Below are positions 1 to 4,997 of a stretch of DNA of 8,416 nucleotides, piece after piece. The first letter of the stretch is position 1, and every line of letters starts with the position of its first letter. The notes beneath the pieces are model-generated. The model ran no database searches. It was not told the origin of the DNA and worked only from the letters and a program-made list of their open reading frames with translations. Source of the DNA: Oscillospiraceae bacterium. GTDB lineage: Bacteria > Bacillota > Clostridia > Oscillospirales > Oscillospiraceae. Location of the stretch: assembly GCA_031280855.1 (NCBI GenBank), contig JAITGH010000203.1, forward strand, positions 1-8,416. Reading direction: 5' to 3'. The position numbers were made by a program, and so were the translations under genes.

Positions 1-618
1 CAGACGGGCACGTACACGATCGAGGAGTACAAGCGAGCGCTGAGGTTCGTGAGCACCTTGCACGACGCGAAGATCTACGTACCGGACAGCGCGCTTGCGG
101 AGGTGGCGGGCGCGTTTGGGGTGCGGCCGCACGGGCTTGCGGCGCGGCGCTTGCGGAGGTGGCGGGCGCGGCGCTCGCGGAGGTTGCAGCGCGGCGTTTG
201 CATCGTTCGCGGGACTTACGGCGCGGCGTTGTTGCGGCGCTCGCGGGACTTACGGCGCGGCGTTGTTGCGGCGCTCGCGGGACTTACGGCGCGGCGCTGT
301 TGCGGTGCTCGCGGGACTTGCAGCGCGGCGTTTGCATCGTTCGCGGGACTTGCAGCGCGGCGTTTGCATCGTTCGCGGGACTTACGGCGCGGCGCTCGCG
401 GAGGTTGCGGCGCGGCGCTCGCGGGACTTACGGCGCGGCGCTGTTGCGGTGCTCGCGGAGGTTGCGGCGCGGCGTTGTTGCGGCGCTCGCGGGACTTACG
501 GCGCGGCGCTGTTGCGGTGCGGAGTCGTTCGCTGTCTGCGTTGGCTCGAGGGTGCGTATACAGCTCGAAGCAGCAAAGGCGGTATGCAACAGCGTCCGGT
601 TGTTGCATACCATATTAA
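1..618 (+). CDS. 3' part of an unrecognised gene, its end replaced or extended by tandem repeats
   Basis: The reading frame is open from base 1 and stops at TAA 616-618, so the gene begins outside the window. The first 40 or so codons read like ordinary protein (TYTIEEYKRALRFVSTLHDA, then KIYVPDSALAEVAGAFG). From about codon 48 the translation becomes Arg/Ala/Gly/Cys-rich low complexity, because the frame runs through the 142-540 repeat array. The non-repeat part faintly recalls the C-terminal tail of an SPFH/stomatin-type protein, but I do not recognise it firmly. The repeat unit lengths are not multiples of three, so each unit moves the frame and all three + frames are open here. The repeat-encoded tail is therefore probably not selected protein sequence; the original C-terminus was likely overrun by repeat expansion. 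A hairpin covers its last codons. Confidence 0.45.
   Translation, partial: QTGTYTIEEYKRALRFVSTLHDAKIYVPDSALAEVAGAFGVRPHGLAARRLRRWRARRSRRLQRGVCIVRGTYGAALLRRSRDLRRGVVAALAGLTARRCCGARGTCSAAFASFAGLAARRLHRSRDLRRGARGGCGAALAGLTARRCCGARGGCGAALLRRSRDLRRGAVAVRSRSLSALARGCVYSSKQQRRYATASGCCIPY
142..540. repeat. Mosaic G+C-rich tandem repeat array (23/32/34-bp units)
   Basis: Thirteen units each begin with GCGCGGCG, at 142, 166, 189, 221, 255, 289, 323, 355, 387, 410, 433, 467 and 501. Each unit is that 8-base head, then an optional insert (none, a 9-base TTTGCATCG, or an 11-base TTGTTGCGGCG-like block), then a 7-base CTCGCGG-like core, then an 8-base tail (GACTTACG, GACTTGCA or AGGTTGCG/A). This gives lengths of 23-24, 32 and 34 bases. 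The order is A A B C C C B B A A C C C(partial). Variants recur in non-adjacent units, which points to slippage, recombination or gene conversion rather than one simple expansion. No unit length is divisible by three. This is a minisatellite-type array, not CRISPR, since there are no unique spacers. Confidence 0.9.
581..611 (+). terminator. Perfect 11-bp hairpin, possible terminator
   Basis: GGTATGCAACA (581-591) pairs perfectly with TGTTGCATACC (601-611) across a 9-base loop. A short T run (621-625) follows 9 bases later, so it could act as an imperfect intrinsic terminator for the upstream frame, whose TAA (616-618) lies just beyond the stem. It also sits about 43 bases upstream of the -35 box at 654, so an operator role for the PARG promoter is an alternative. 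The stem is seen directly; its function is inferred. Confidence 0.45.
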
Positions 619-653
619 CATTTTTCCGCCGCCGTGCCGACTTCAAAAACTAC

Positions 654-682
654 TTGACAGAATGAAATAGTTGGAGTATACT
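654..682 (+). promoter_or_regulatory. Sigma70-type promoter for the PARG-SRPBCC-macro cluster
   Basis: TTGACA (654-659), a 17-base spacer, then TATACT (677-682). This is a perfect -35, a one-mismatch -10 and ideal spacing. It lies 66 bases upstream of the ATG at 748, which has its own Shine-Dalgarno AAGGAG (732-737). No other promoter is apparent before the SRPBCC gene. Confidence 0.85.
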
Positions 683-1297
683 GACAGTTGCGCTTTCATG
701 TATACAACTTTTTGACCGTATCTATAAATTGAAGGAGAACCGACCGTATGGACCACGAAACGCGCAGAGCCAACAATGTAGCAGAGTTCGAGCGTCTGCA
801 AGGAGTCATCCACAATACGCCGGAGTTAGTATCGGCGGTAAACGCGAGTATCACCGGGACGAAACTGTATAAGGACGCCGTTCCGCACGTTAGCGGCGAA
901 ACGATCGGCAGAGTCCGAGTGTTTGACGCGAACAGCTTCGACGTTGCTCGCCCCCTTGTCGCCGAGGGTTATCGAGTTGCCGTCTTGAATATGGCAAGCG
1001 CGACGAGTCCCGGCGGAGGCGTAGCAAAAGGCGCGAGCGCGCAGGAGGAACGTCTGTGCTGCGAGAGTACGCTCTACCCGTGTCTGAAAACGGACGAGCT
1101 TTGGCAAAATTACTACAGCTTCCACCGCGAACGCAAGAACTCGAGCTACACCGACGCGGTAATTTATACGCCGGGCGTAATCGTTTTACGGGCGAATGGT
1201 TTACCGTTGACGTTGTGACCGTCGCCGCACCGAATCTGTACGAGCGTTCCAATAGCTACTCGTCTTTCAAAAGAGCCGCGCCCCTTAGCAAAGCGGA

Positions 1298-1305
1298 ATC
1301 CGCAA
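1298..1305. repeat. Left target-site duplication of the MITE
   Basis: ATCCGCAA immediately left of the element is repeated exactly at 1439-1446 on its right. Collapsing the two copies rebuilds an uninterrupted PARG frame (KAESAKVIRTRIAKVMDI), confirming an 8-bp duplication. Confidence 0.93.
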
Positions 1306-1438
1306 GGTGATAGTCGCAAATAGTATTGATATACTGAATGAGCATTTTTCGCTCGGTTGTAAACTCCGTATTCATGCGGGTTTGTGAACGCTAATATTTC
1401 GCAAAAACATATCGTCAATACTATTTACGACTATCACC
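1306..1438. mobile_element. 133-bp MITE-like non-autonomous transposable element, copy 1 (complete)
   Basis: The element starts GGTGATAGTCG and ends CGACTATCACC. Its terminal inverted repeats are 24 bp with one mismatch (C versus T at position 12). It is flanked by 8-bp direct duplications and encodes no transposase. A near-identical second copy begins at 8301: 115 of 116 overlapping bases match, differing only at 1360/8355. Inside it are a small GAGC/GCTC hairpin and an antisense open frame of about 38 codons. The transposase family that mobilises it cannot be told from this window. An 8-bp duplication fits several IS families, and I do not assign one. Confidence 0.93.
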
Positions 1439-1446
1439 ATCCGCAA
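1439..1446. repeat. Right target-site duplication of the MITE
   Basis: ATCCGCAA, identical to 1298-1305. The base before each copy differs (A on the left, C on the right), so the duplication is 8 bp and not longer. Confidence 0.93.
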
Positions 1447-1711
1447 AGGTAATCCGCACTCGTATCGCCAAAGTCATGGACATCTGCCGTGAGCAGGGCG
1501 ATACCGCCGTAGTGCTTGGAGCGTTGGGTTGCGGAGCGTTCCGCAATGACTCGGTGCTTGTGGCGGCAGAGTTGCGGTCACTTCTCTACGATGATGGTTA
1601 CGCGAAGCTGTTTGACGTTATTGATTTCGCCGTATTGGGGCGCAAAGAGGTTGGCGTGAAAAACTACCACGAGTTCAGCGCGGCGTTACAACTACCGGAC
1701 GAGGCGTCGGC

Positions 1712-2155
1712 GTGAGAAGTAACTCCGTCAGAGTATCGTCCGTCTTCCCCGCTTCGGTTGATTCCGTGTGGGACAAGCTGCAACGCCTTGACACGTTGCA
1801 GTTTATAGCGCGGCCTTACGCGGTCTTCAAGCCGCTCGGCGATGCAAGTCTAACGTGGCGGGAGGGCGAAACGGCGCGGTTCTCACTTTGGCTATTCGGA
1901 GTTATACCGTTCGGCGTTCACAATATTAACGTGGTGTCTTTCGACCGCAAAACGCTGACGGTTCAGACGCGTGAGGGCAACAAATTCGTTCCTCTCTGGA
2001 ATCATAAGATTACGCTTAAACCGCTTGACGGCGGCAATACGGCTTACACAGATGAGGTTGAACTGTTCGCGAGTTGGGTTACGCCGATTGTCTATGTTTG
2101 GAGCGTGATGTTTTACAAGCACAGGCAGCGCAAATGGTGCAAACTGCTGAAATAG
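1712..2155 (+). CDS. SRPBCC (START/Bet v 1-like) fold protein
   Basis: This 147-residue protein has the length and pattern of the SRPBCC superfamily, whose members bind hydrophobic ligands in a deep cavity. The N-terminal strand VRVSSVFPASVDSVWDKLQR is the typical opening strand plus helix. It is followed by alternating strands (ARPYAVFKPLGDASLTW, TLTVQTREGNKFVPLWNHKI, TAYTDEVELFASWVTP) and a C-terminal helix (VYVWSVMFYKHRQRKWCKLL). The start is GTG 1712, overlapping the PARG stop in a GTGA junction, with GAGG at 1701-1704. That arrangement implies translational coupling to the PARG gene. The PARG frame now breaks early, so coupled translation could be weakened unless ribosomes start at an internal site such as 1476. 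The frame itself looks intact. The ligand is unknown; a link to ADP-ribose is only inferred from context. Confidence 0.75.
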   Translation: MRSNSVRVSSVFPASVDSVWDKLQRLDTLQFIARPYAVFKPLGDASLTWREGETARFSLWLFGVIPFGVHNINVVSFDRKTLTVQTREGNKFVPLWNHKITLKPLDGGNTAYTDEVELFASWVTPIVYVWSVMFYKHRQRKWCKLLK

Positions 2156-2177
2156 AACGATAGTAGTAGGTGCTAAC

Positions 2178-2256
2178 ATGCCGTTCAGCATAATCCGCGC
2201 CGACATTATGACGCTCAGAGTAGATGCGATCGTCAATCTTGCCGGCACCGATTTCG
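2178..2256 (+). pseudogene. Macro-domain protein, 5' remnant only
   Basis: A gene starts at ATG 2178 with AGGTG at 2168-2172, 22 bases after the SRPBCC stop. The first 26 residues (MPFSIIRADIMTLRVDAIVN, then LAGTDF) match the canonical start of ADP-ribose-binding/hydrolysing macro domains (usual form VDAIVNAAN). Homology then ends. The glycine-rich GGGV loop and the rest of the 150-180-residue domain are absent. The frame runs on as unrelated sequence through the palindromic element to a stop at 2469-2471 (97 residues in all). About 35 unassigned bases separate the last recognisable codon from the palindrome at 2291, so a deletion or rearrangement removed the rest. No remainder of the domain is seen downstream. 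Confidence 0.8.
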
Positions 2257-2290
2257 GATTTAGCTCAGCAGTCCACTCACCCACTACCGC

Positions 2291-2319
2291 ATTATACCAC
2301 ACTTTGGCGCATTTGTCAA
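2291..2319 (-). promoter_or_regulatory. Left-arm promoter reading into the macro/SRPBCC region (antisense)
   Basis: On the - strand, TTGACA (2319-2314), a 17-base spacer and TATAAT (2296-2291) form a perfect consensus with an extended -10 TG. It points leftward, antisense to the macro remnant and the SRPBCC gene. No - strand gene lies close by in that direction. Confidence 0.75.
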
Positions 2320-2344
2320 GCTTTTTCTTGCGGTTACGCAAAGT

Positions 2345-2361
2345 TTGTGTACCATACACAA
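2345..2361. promoter_or_regulatory. Operator-like palindrome, left arm
   Basis: TTGTGTACCATACACAA is a 7-bp dyad around a 3-base centre. It lies 25 bases upstream of the left-arm -35 box. It could be a repressor site or a hairpin within the larger inverted repeat. Confidence 0.45.
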
Positions 2362-2388
2362 GTGCGACGAGCCAATGCCGTCTGAACC

Positions 2389-2403
2389 TGTGCATGGTGC
2401 ACA
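2389..2403. promoter_or_regulatory. Operator-like palindrome, right arm
   Basis: TGTGCATGGTGCACA is a 6-bp dyad with a 3-base centre and the mirror counterpart of 2345-2361 (shared form TGTGYA-N3-TRCACA). It ends 27 bases upstream of the right-arm -35 box. Both dyads survive although neighbouring bases differ, which hints at selection for the site. Confidence 0.45.
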
Positions 2404-2430
2404 AACTTAGCAAGATCTCGAAAAAAGTAC

Positions 2431-2459
2431 TTGACAAACGCACCGAAGTGTGGTATAAT
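2431..2459 (+). promoter_or_regulatory. Consensus promoter of the hisZ-hisG fusion
   Basis: TTGACA (2431-2436), a 17-base spacer and TATAAT (2454-2459), with TGG just before the -10 (extended -10). This is a full consensus sigma70-type promoter. It lies about 134 bases upstream of the ATG at 2593, leaving a leader of about 125 bases that holds a stable hairpin. Confidence 0.88.
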
Positions 2460-2474
2460 AGGAATTGGTAATTA

Positions 2475-2519
2475 GGTAATAGGGGGACGAGAGTTACGGC
2501 TCCGAACCCCCAATTAGCC
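2475..2519 (+). promoter_or_regulatory. Structured 5' leader hairpin of hisZ-hisG
   Basis: GGTAATAGGGGG (2475-2486) can pair with CCCCCAATTAGCC (2507-2519), with two small irregularities. Inside the loop a short GAG (2489-2491) can pair with CTC (2500-2502). The hairpin lies between the promoter and the Shine-Dalgarno GAGG (2581-2584). I see no run of His codons for classical attenuation and no T-box consensus, so its role is open. Confidence 0.4.
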
Positions 2520-2592
2520 TCTGCAATTGTCAAACGTACCCCATCCCGCATACCTCTACCCCACGCGAGAACGAAGAATCGAGGACAACACA

Positions 2593-3972
2593 ATGTCATA
2601 CAATGGCGACGGGTATCTGATCAACACGCCCGAGGGCACGCGTGACGTGCTTTGGGACGATTGCAAATCCGCACGCGGGATTGAGACTGCGCTGGTCGCG
2701 CTGTTCTCGCGGCAGGGCTATCGCGAGGTTCGCACGCCCGTGCTGGAGTACTACGATCTGTTCATGCGAGCGCGCAACCCGATCTCGCCGGACAGCATGG
2801 TGAAGCTGGTCGGTCGTGACGGAGGTCTGCTGGTACTGCGTCCCGACTGCACGACTCCGATTGCGCGGATCGTCGCGACTCGGCTGGAGGACATGCCGCA
2901 GCGGCTGTTCTACTGCCAAAGCGTTTTCAGGCTTGCCGCAAACAGCCGCGGGGAGAACTGTGAGACCGCACAGTGCGGCGTGGAGCTTTTCGGCATACCG
3001 GGATTTGAGGGCGACGCGGAGATCGTCGCGCTTGCCGTCGATGCGCTCACCGCGCTTGGAGCGGACTCGTTTTGCCTCGAGCTTGGCGGACTACCGCAGA
3101 GCGAGCTGGAGGCAATCCGCGAATCGCTCGGCGAGACTCGCGCAAGTTACGTACGCTTCGAGCCGGAGTTGCATCAGGACATCGACTACTACACCGGGCT
3201 GGTGTTCCGCGCCTACGCGCCGGGTACGGGCAAGGCGATTCTCGCCGGAGGCCGGTACGACAAGCTTACCGGGGACTTCGGGCGCGACGTGCCCGCCGTC
3301 GGATTCGCGGTCTACGTTGACGAGGTTCGCAAGCTTCACGATGCGCCGAGGGCTAACTCCCGCGTTCGTATCGCGGTCGCGAAGGGCAGAGTGCTGTCCG
3401 ACTTCGCCGCACTGGTTGCAAAACTGGGCTTCGCGATCGACTCCGCGCTCGACGATCGTAAGCTGGTGCGCGATATCCCGAACTCGAACCTCAGTCTGGT
3501 GCTTGCGAAGTCCGCCGACGTAATCACGTACGTCGAGCACGGCGTGTGCGAGCTTGGCGTCGTCGGGCGCGACACGATACTGGAGCTTGGCGGCGACTTC
3601 ACGGAGCTGCTCGACCTCAAATTCGGGGAGTGCCGATTCGCGCTTGCGGGACCGAGCGGACTCTCGCCCGACGCTGTGCACGTCGCCGCCAGCAAGTACC
3701 CGAACGTTGCGCGTGAATACTTTACCGCGCTGGGAAGCAATGTGGACATCATCAAGATTGACGGCTCGGTCGAGCTTGCGCCGATACTCGGGCTTGCGGA
3801 CGCGATCGTTGACCTCGTCCAGACCGGCGGAACGCTGAAAGCGAATGGGCTGGAGGTGCTTGATGAGATCAGCCGGATAACCGGCAGACTGATCGCGAAC
3901 AAGGCCGCGCTGCGGCTTCGCAAGCCGGAACTCGCCGAGCTTACGGATCGCCTGCGGCTCGCGCTCGGGTAA
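2593..3972 (+). CDS. hisZG: HisZ-HisG fusion: ATP phosphoribosyltransferase, regulatory plus catalytic parts
   Basis: This 459-residue protein should catalyse the first step of histidine synthesis, condensing ATP and PRPP to phosphoribosyl-ATP in the cytoplasm. Residues 1-about 248 are a histidyl-tRNA-synthetase-like HisZ: TPEGTRDVL near the start, LRPDCTTPIARI (82-93), a motif-2-like QRLFYCQSVFR, YYTG (199-202) and AGGRYDKL (218-225). Residues 257-459 are a short-form HisG: RVRIAVAKGR at its start, ADVITYVEHGVCELGVVGRD, and the PRPP loop DLVQTGGTLKANGL (407-420, Gln where Glu is usual). Short HisG enzymes need HisZ as partner, so the fusion supplies both. The HisZ part is shortened: only about 35 residues separate LELG from YYTG, whereas free HisZ proteins usually have many more. 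ATG 2593 is chosen over the TTG at 2527 because GAGG (2581-2584) sits 8 bases before it and homology begins there. No other his gene is next to it. Confidence 0.93.
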   Translation: MSYNGDGYLINTPEGTRDVLWDDCKSARGIETALVALFSRQGYREVRTPVLEYYDLFMRARNPISPDSMVKLVGRDGGLLVLRPDCTTPIARIVATRLEDMPQRLFYCQSVFRLAANSRGENCETAQCGVELFGIPGFEGDAEIVALAVDALTALGADSFCLELGGLPQSELEAIRESLGETRASYVRFEPELHQDIDYYTGLVFRAYAPGTGKAILAGGRYDKLTGDFGRDVPAVGFAVYVDEVRKLHDAPRANSRVRIAVAKGRVLSDFAALVAKLGFAIDSALDDRKLVRDIPNSNLSLVLAKSADVITYVEHGVCELGVVGRDTILELGGDFTELLDLKFGECRFALAGPSGLSPDAVHVAASKYPNVAREYFTALGSNVDIIKIDGSVELAPILGLADAIVDLVQTGGTLKANGLEVLDEISRITGRLIANKAALRLRKPELAELTDRLRLALG

Positions 3973-4028
3973 GCTCACGTTCGCTTGCGATTTCAATGCC
4001 GACCGCACCCTTACCCGAGACGTGAGCT
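3964..4028. terminator. Overlapping alternative hairpins between convergent genes
   Basis: CTCGGGTAAG (3964-3973) is complementary to CTTACCCGAG (4010-4019), and AGCTCACGT (3972-3980) is complementary to ACGTGAGCT (4020-4028). The order A-B-A'-B' with overlapping or abutting arms means only one stem can form at a time. The stretch covers the hisZG stop (3970-3972) and lies 8 bases from the end of the converging - strand gene. It could serve as a bidirectional terminator, though there is no clear T run on either strand. Confidence 0.45.
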
Positions 4029-4035
4029 ATCGCCG

Positions 4036-4923
4036 TCAACCCGCTAAAGTCAGCGCGTCTTCGCTGTCCGCGTCGAACGCCTCGACGAAGATCGTTTCGC
4101 CGTAGTAGACCGTGTAGATGTCGCTTGTGTACCTATCCACCCAGTAGTCGTACATCGGGGTGCGCATGACAATGTAACGGTCGTTTGCCTCCGTAACCTC
4201 AAGTTCCGTAATCCATTTGCGCCAGAGCGTGTCCTCACGGAAATCGGGGTCGGCGGCGTCGTCCGTCACGCCCGCATTAAGTTCGTCCTCCGTGAGAGCC
4301 GCGTACGCTCCGAACTTCTTCTCGTAAGCGTAAACGAGCTTATCCCAGAGCGTGTCGCGAGCCATGGATTTCGTCAGCACGTCCTCGTAATCTTCGGGGT
4401 AGAGGGAAACGACGATCTGCCTGCCGCGCTCAAGGATCCGCGTCCCCGCGCCGGAGTCGCTCTCACCGTCGTACCACTCGACGGTCGCGCCGAATTGCTC
4501 GCAAACGAAGCGCAGCGGCACGTAGAAATAGCCGTCGGCGTATGGCTCAACGTCCAGCTCGAAGCGTTCGCCGTTCACGGTCGCCTCGCGCTTACCGCTG
4601 GTTATGGAGACCACCGTGTCTCCGAATGTGATGTCCACGTTCTCGCCGGATTCGTCTACCTCAACCTTCGCGGAGAATGAAAGCGGACTCGTAAACCACG
4701 CAACGGAAATCAGCGTTCGCCCGTTCACGATGTCAACGTCGCGATTCATGAGCGAGCCGTTGAAAAACACCATCGTGCCGACGTCAGCCGCTGCGTCGTC
4801 CGCGCTCCACGCGACGTGAAAGTTCGTGCCCGCGATATTGGTGGACGCGATCTCCGCCGCTAATGCGGGTTGGATTACCATCATCGCCGCCAGCAACGCG
4901 GCGATAAGAGCGAGTTTCTTCAT
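4036..4923 (-). CDS. Exported protein with copper-amine-oxidase-N-type stalk domain
   Basis: The 295-residue product begins with a classical signal peptide (MKKLALIAALLAAMMVIQPA then LAAE, probable cleavage after ALA at 22). A stalk domain of the copper-amine-oxidase N-terminal type follows at about residues 66-153: NGRTLISVAWF, an inner strand repeat with SITSGKREATVNG, then YFYVPLRFVCEQFGATVEWYDG. In this family the domain is a wall- or envelope-associated module and has no oxidase activity. The remaining 140 residues are acidic and unrecognised. The start is ATG 4921-4923, because GGAGG (4932-4936) sits 8 bases before it; the ATG at 4936-4938 overlaps that site. It lies 74 bases downstream of the lipoprotein gene on the same strand, probably in one transcript. 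The function is likely structural or adhesive at the cell surface. Confidence 0.85.
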   Translation of the reverse strand: MKKLALIAALLAAMMVIQPALAAEIASTNIAGTNFHVAWSADDAAADVGTMVFFNGSLMNRDVDIVNGRTLISVAWFTSPLSFSAKVEVDESGENVDITFGDTVVSITSGKREATVNGERFELDVEPYADGYFYVPLRFVCEQFGATVEWYDGESDSGAGTRILERGRQIVVSLYPEDYEDVLTKSMARDTLWDKLVYAYEKKFGAYAALTEDELNAGVTDDAADPDFREDTLWRKWITELEVTEANDRYIVMRTPMYDYWVDRYTSDIYTVYYGETIFVEAFDADSEDALTLAG

Positions 4924-4997
4924 GATTATATCCTCCATATTAGTTTGAGTTACAGATTACTGCCGCCGGAACTTCACATCAGCGGGTTCGCATGCCA

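Larger units (their letters stand above)
748..1715 (+). pseudogene. Microbial-type poly(ADP-ribose) glycohydrolase (DUF2263/TIGR02452 family), disrupted
   Basis: The family hydrolyses ADP-ribose polymers using a macrodomain-like fold. The intact gene would start at ATG 748, behind AAGGAG (732-737). The PARG signature GGG-X7-QEE is present at residues 89-101. The C-terminal family motif VVLGALGCGAFRND lies in the downstream piece (codons after 1476), and VTVAAPNLYERSNSYSS lies between them. Two lesions break it. The frame shifts at the T run 1184-1187, where adding one T restores VIVFTGEWF and joins frame 1 to frame 3. A 133-bp MITE with an 8-bp target duplication then interrupts it after 1305, with TGA as its first in-frame codon. 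Removing 141 bp and adding one base gives exactly 276 codons (275 residues), a normal length for the family. As it stands, the first frame stops at 1216-1218 after 156 residues and lacks the C-terminal part of the fold. A sequencing error could explain the T run but not the insertion. Confidence 0.9.
2291..2459. repeat. Near-palindromic ~170-bp element with two outward-facing promoters
   Basis: The left half (2291-about 2365) is an imperfect inverted copy of the right half (about 2385-2459), centred near 2375. Matching blocks include ATTATACCACACTT with its complement, TTTGTCAAG with CTTGACAAA, and AAGTTTGTGTACCATACACA with its 18/20 complementary partner at 2389-2408. Each arm ends in a consensus promoter pointing outward. 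No flanking target duplication is evident, so it may be either a MITE-like insertion or a duplicated, inverted regulatory region created when the macro gene was cut. Confidence 0.75.

Noticed and set aside
142..540. CRISPR array
   Set aside because: Units are contiguous and variable in length, with no unique spacers and no cas gene in the window.
95..670. Additional Arg/Ala-rich proteins in the other + frames and on the - strand of the repeat array
   Set aside because: They arise because the G+C-rich repeats have no stop codons; there is no ribosome site or non-repeat homology.
1056..1310. Separate + strand gene inside the PARG region
   Set aside because: Only its second half has PARG homology; it is the frameshifted continuation of the same gene.
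1164..1418. Antisense ORF through the MITE and PARG
   Set aside because: It starts in the MITE and continues as the shadow of PARG codons; it has no independent gene features.
2527..2592. TTG start extending HisZ-HisG by 22 residues
   Set aside because: The extension has no homology and no ribosome site, while ATG 2593 has GAGG at the right distance.
2460..2592. T-box riboswitch or His attenuator before hisZG
   Set aside because: No T-box consensus, no run of His codons and no terminator/antiterminator pair with a T run.
1892..2599. Long - strand ORF opposite the SRPBCC gene
   Set aside because: It mirrors the SRPBCC frame and runs through the palindrome and hisZG leader; no family resemblance.
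3091..4008. Long - strand ORF opposite hisZG
   Set aside because: It is a shadow of a G+C-rich coding frame, while the + strand frame has clear full-length HisZ and HisG motifs.
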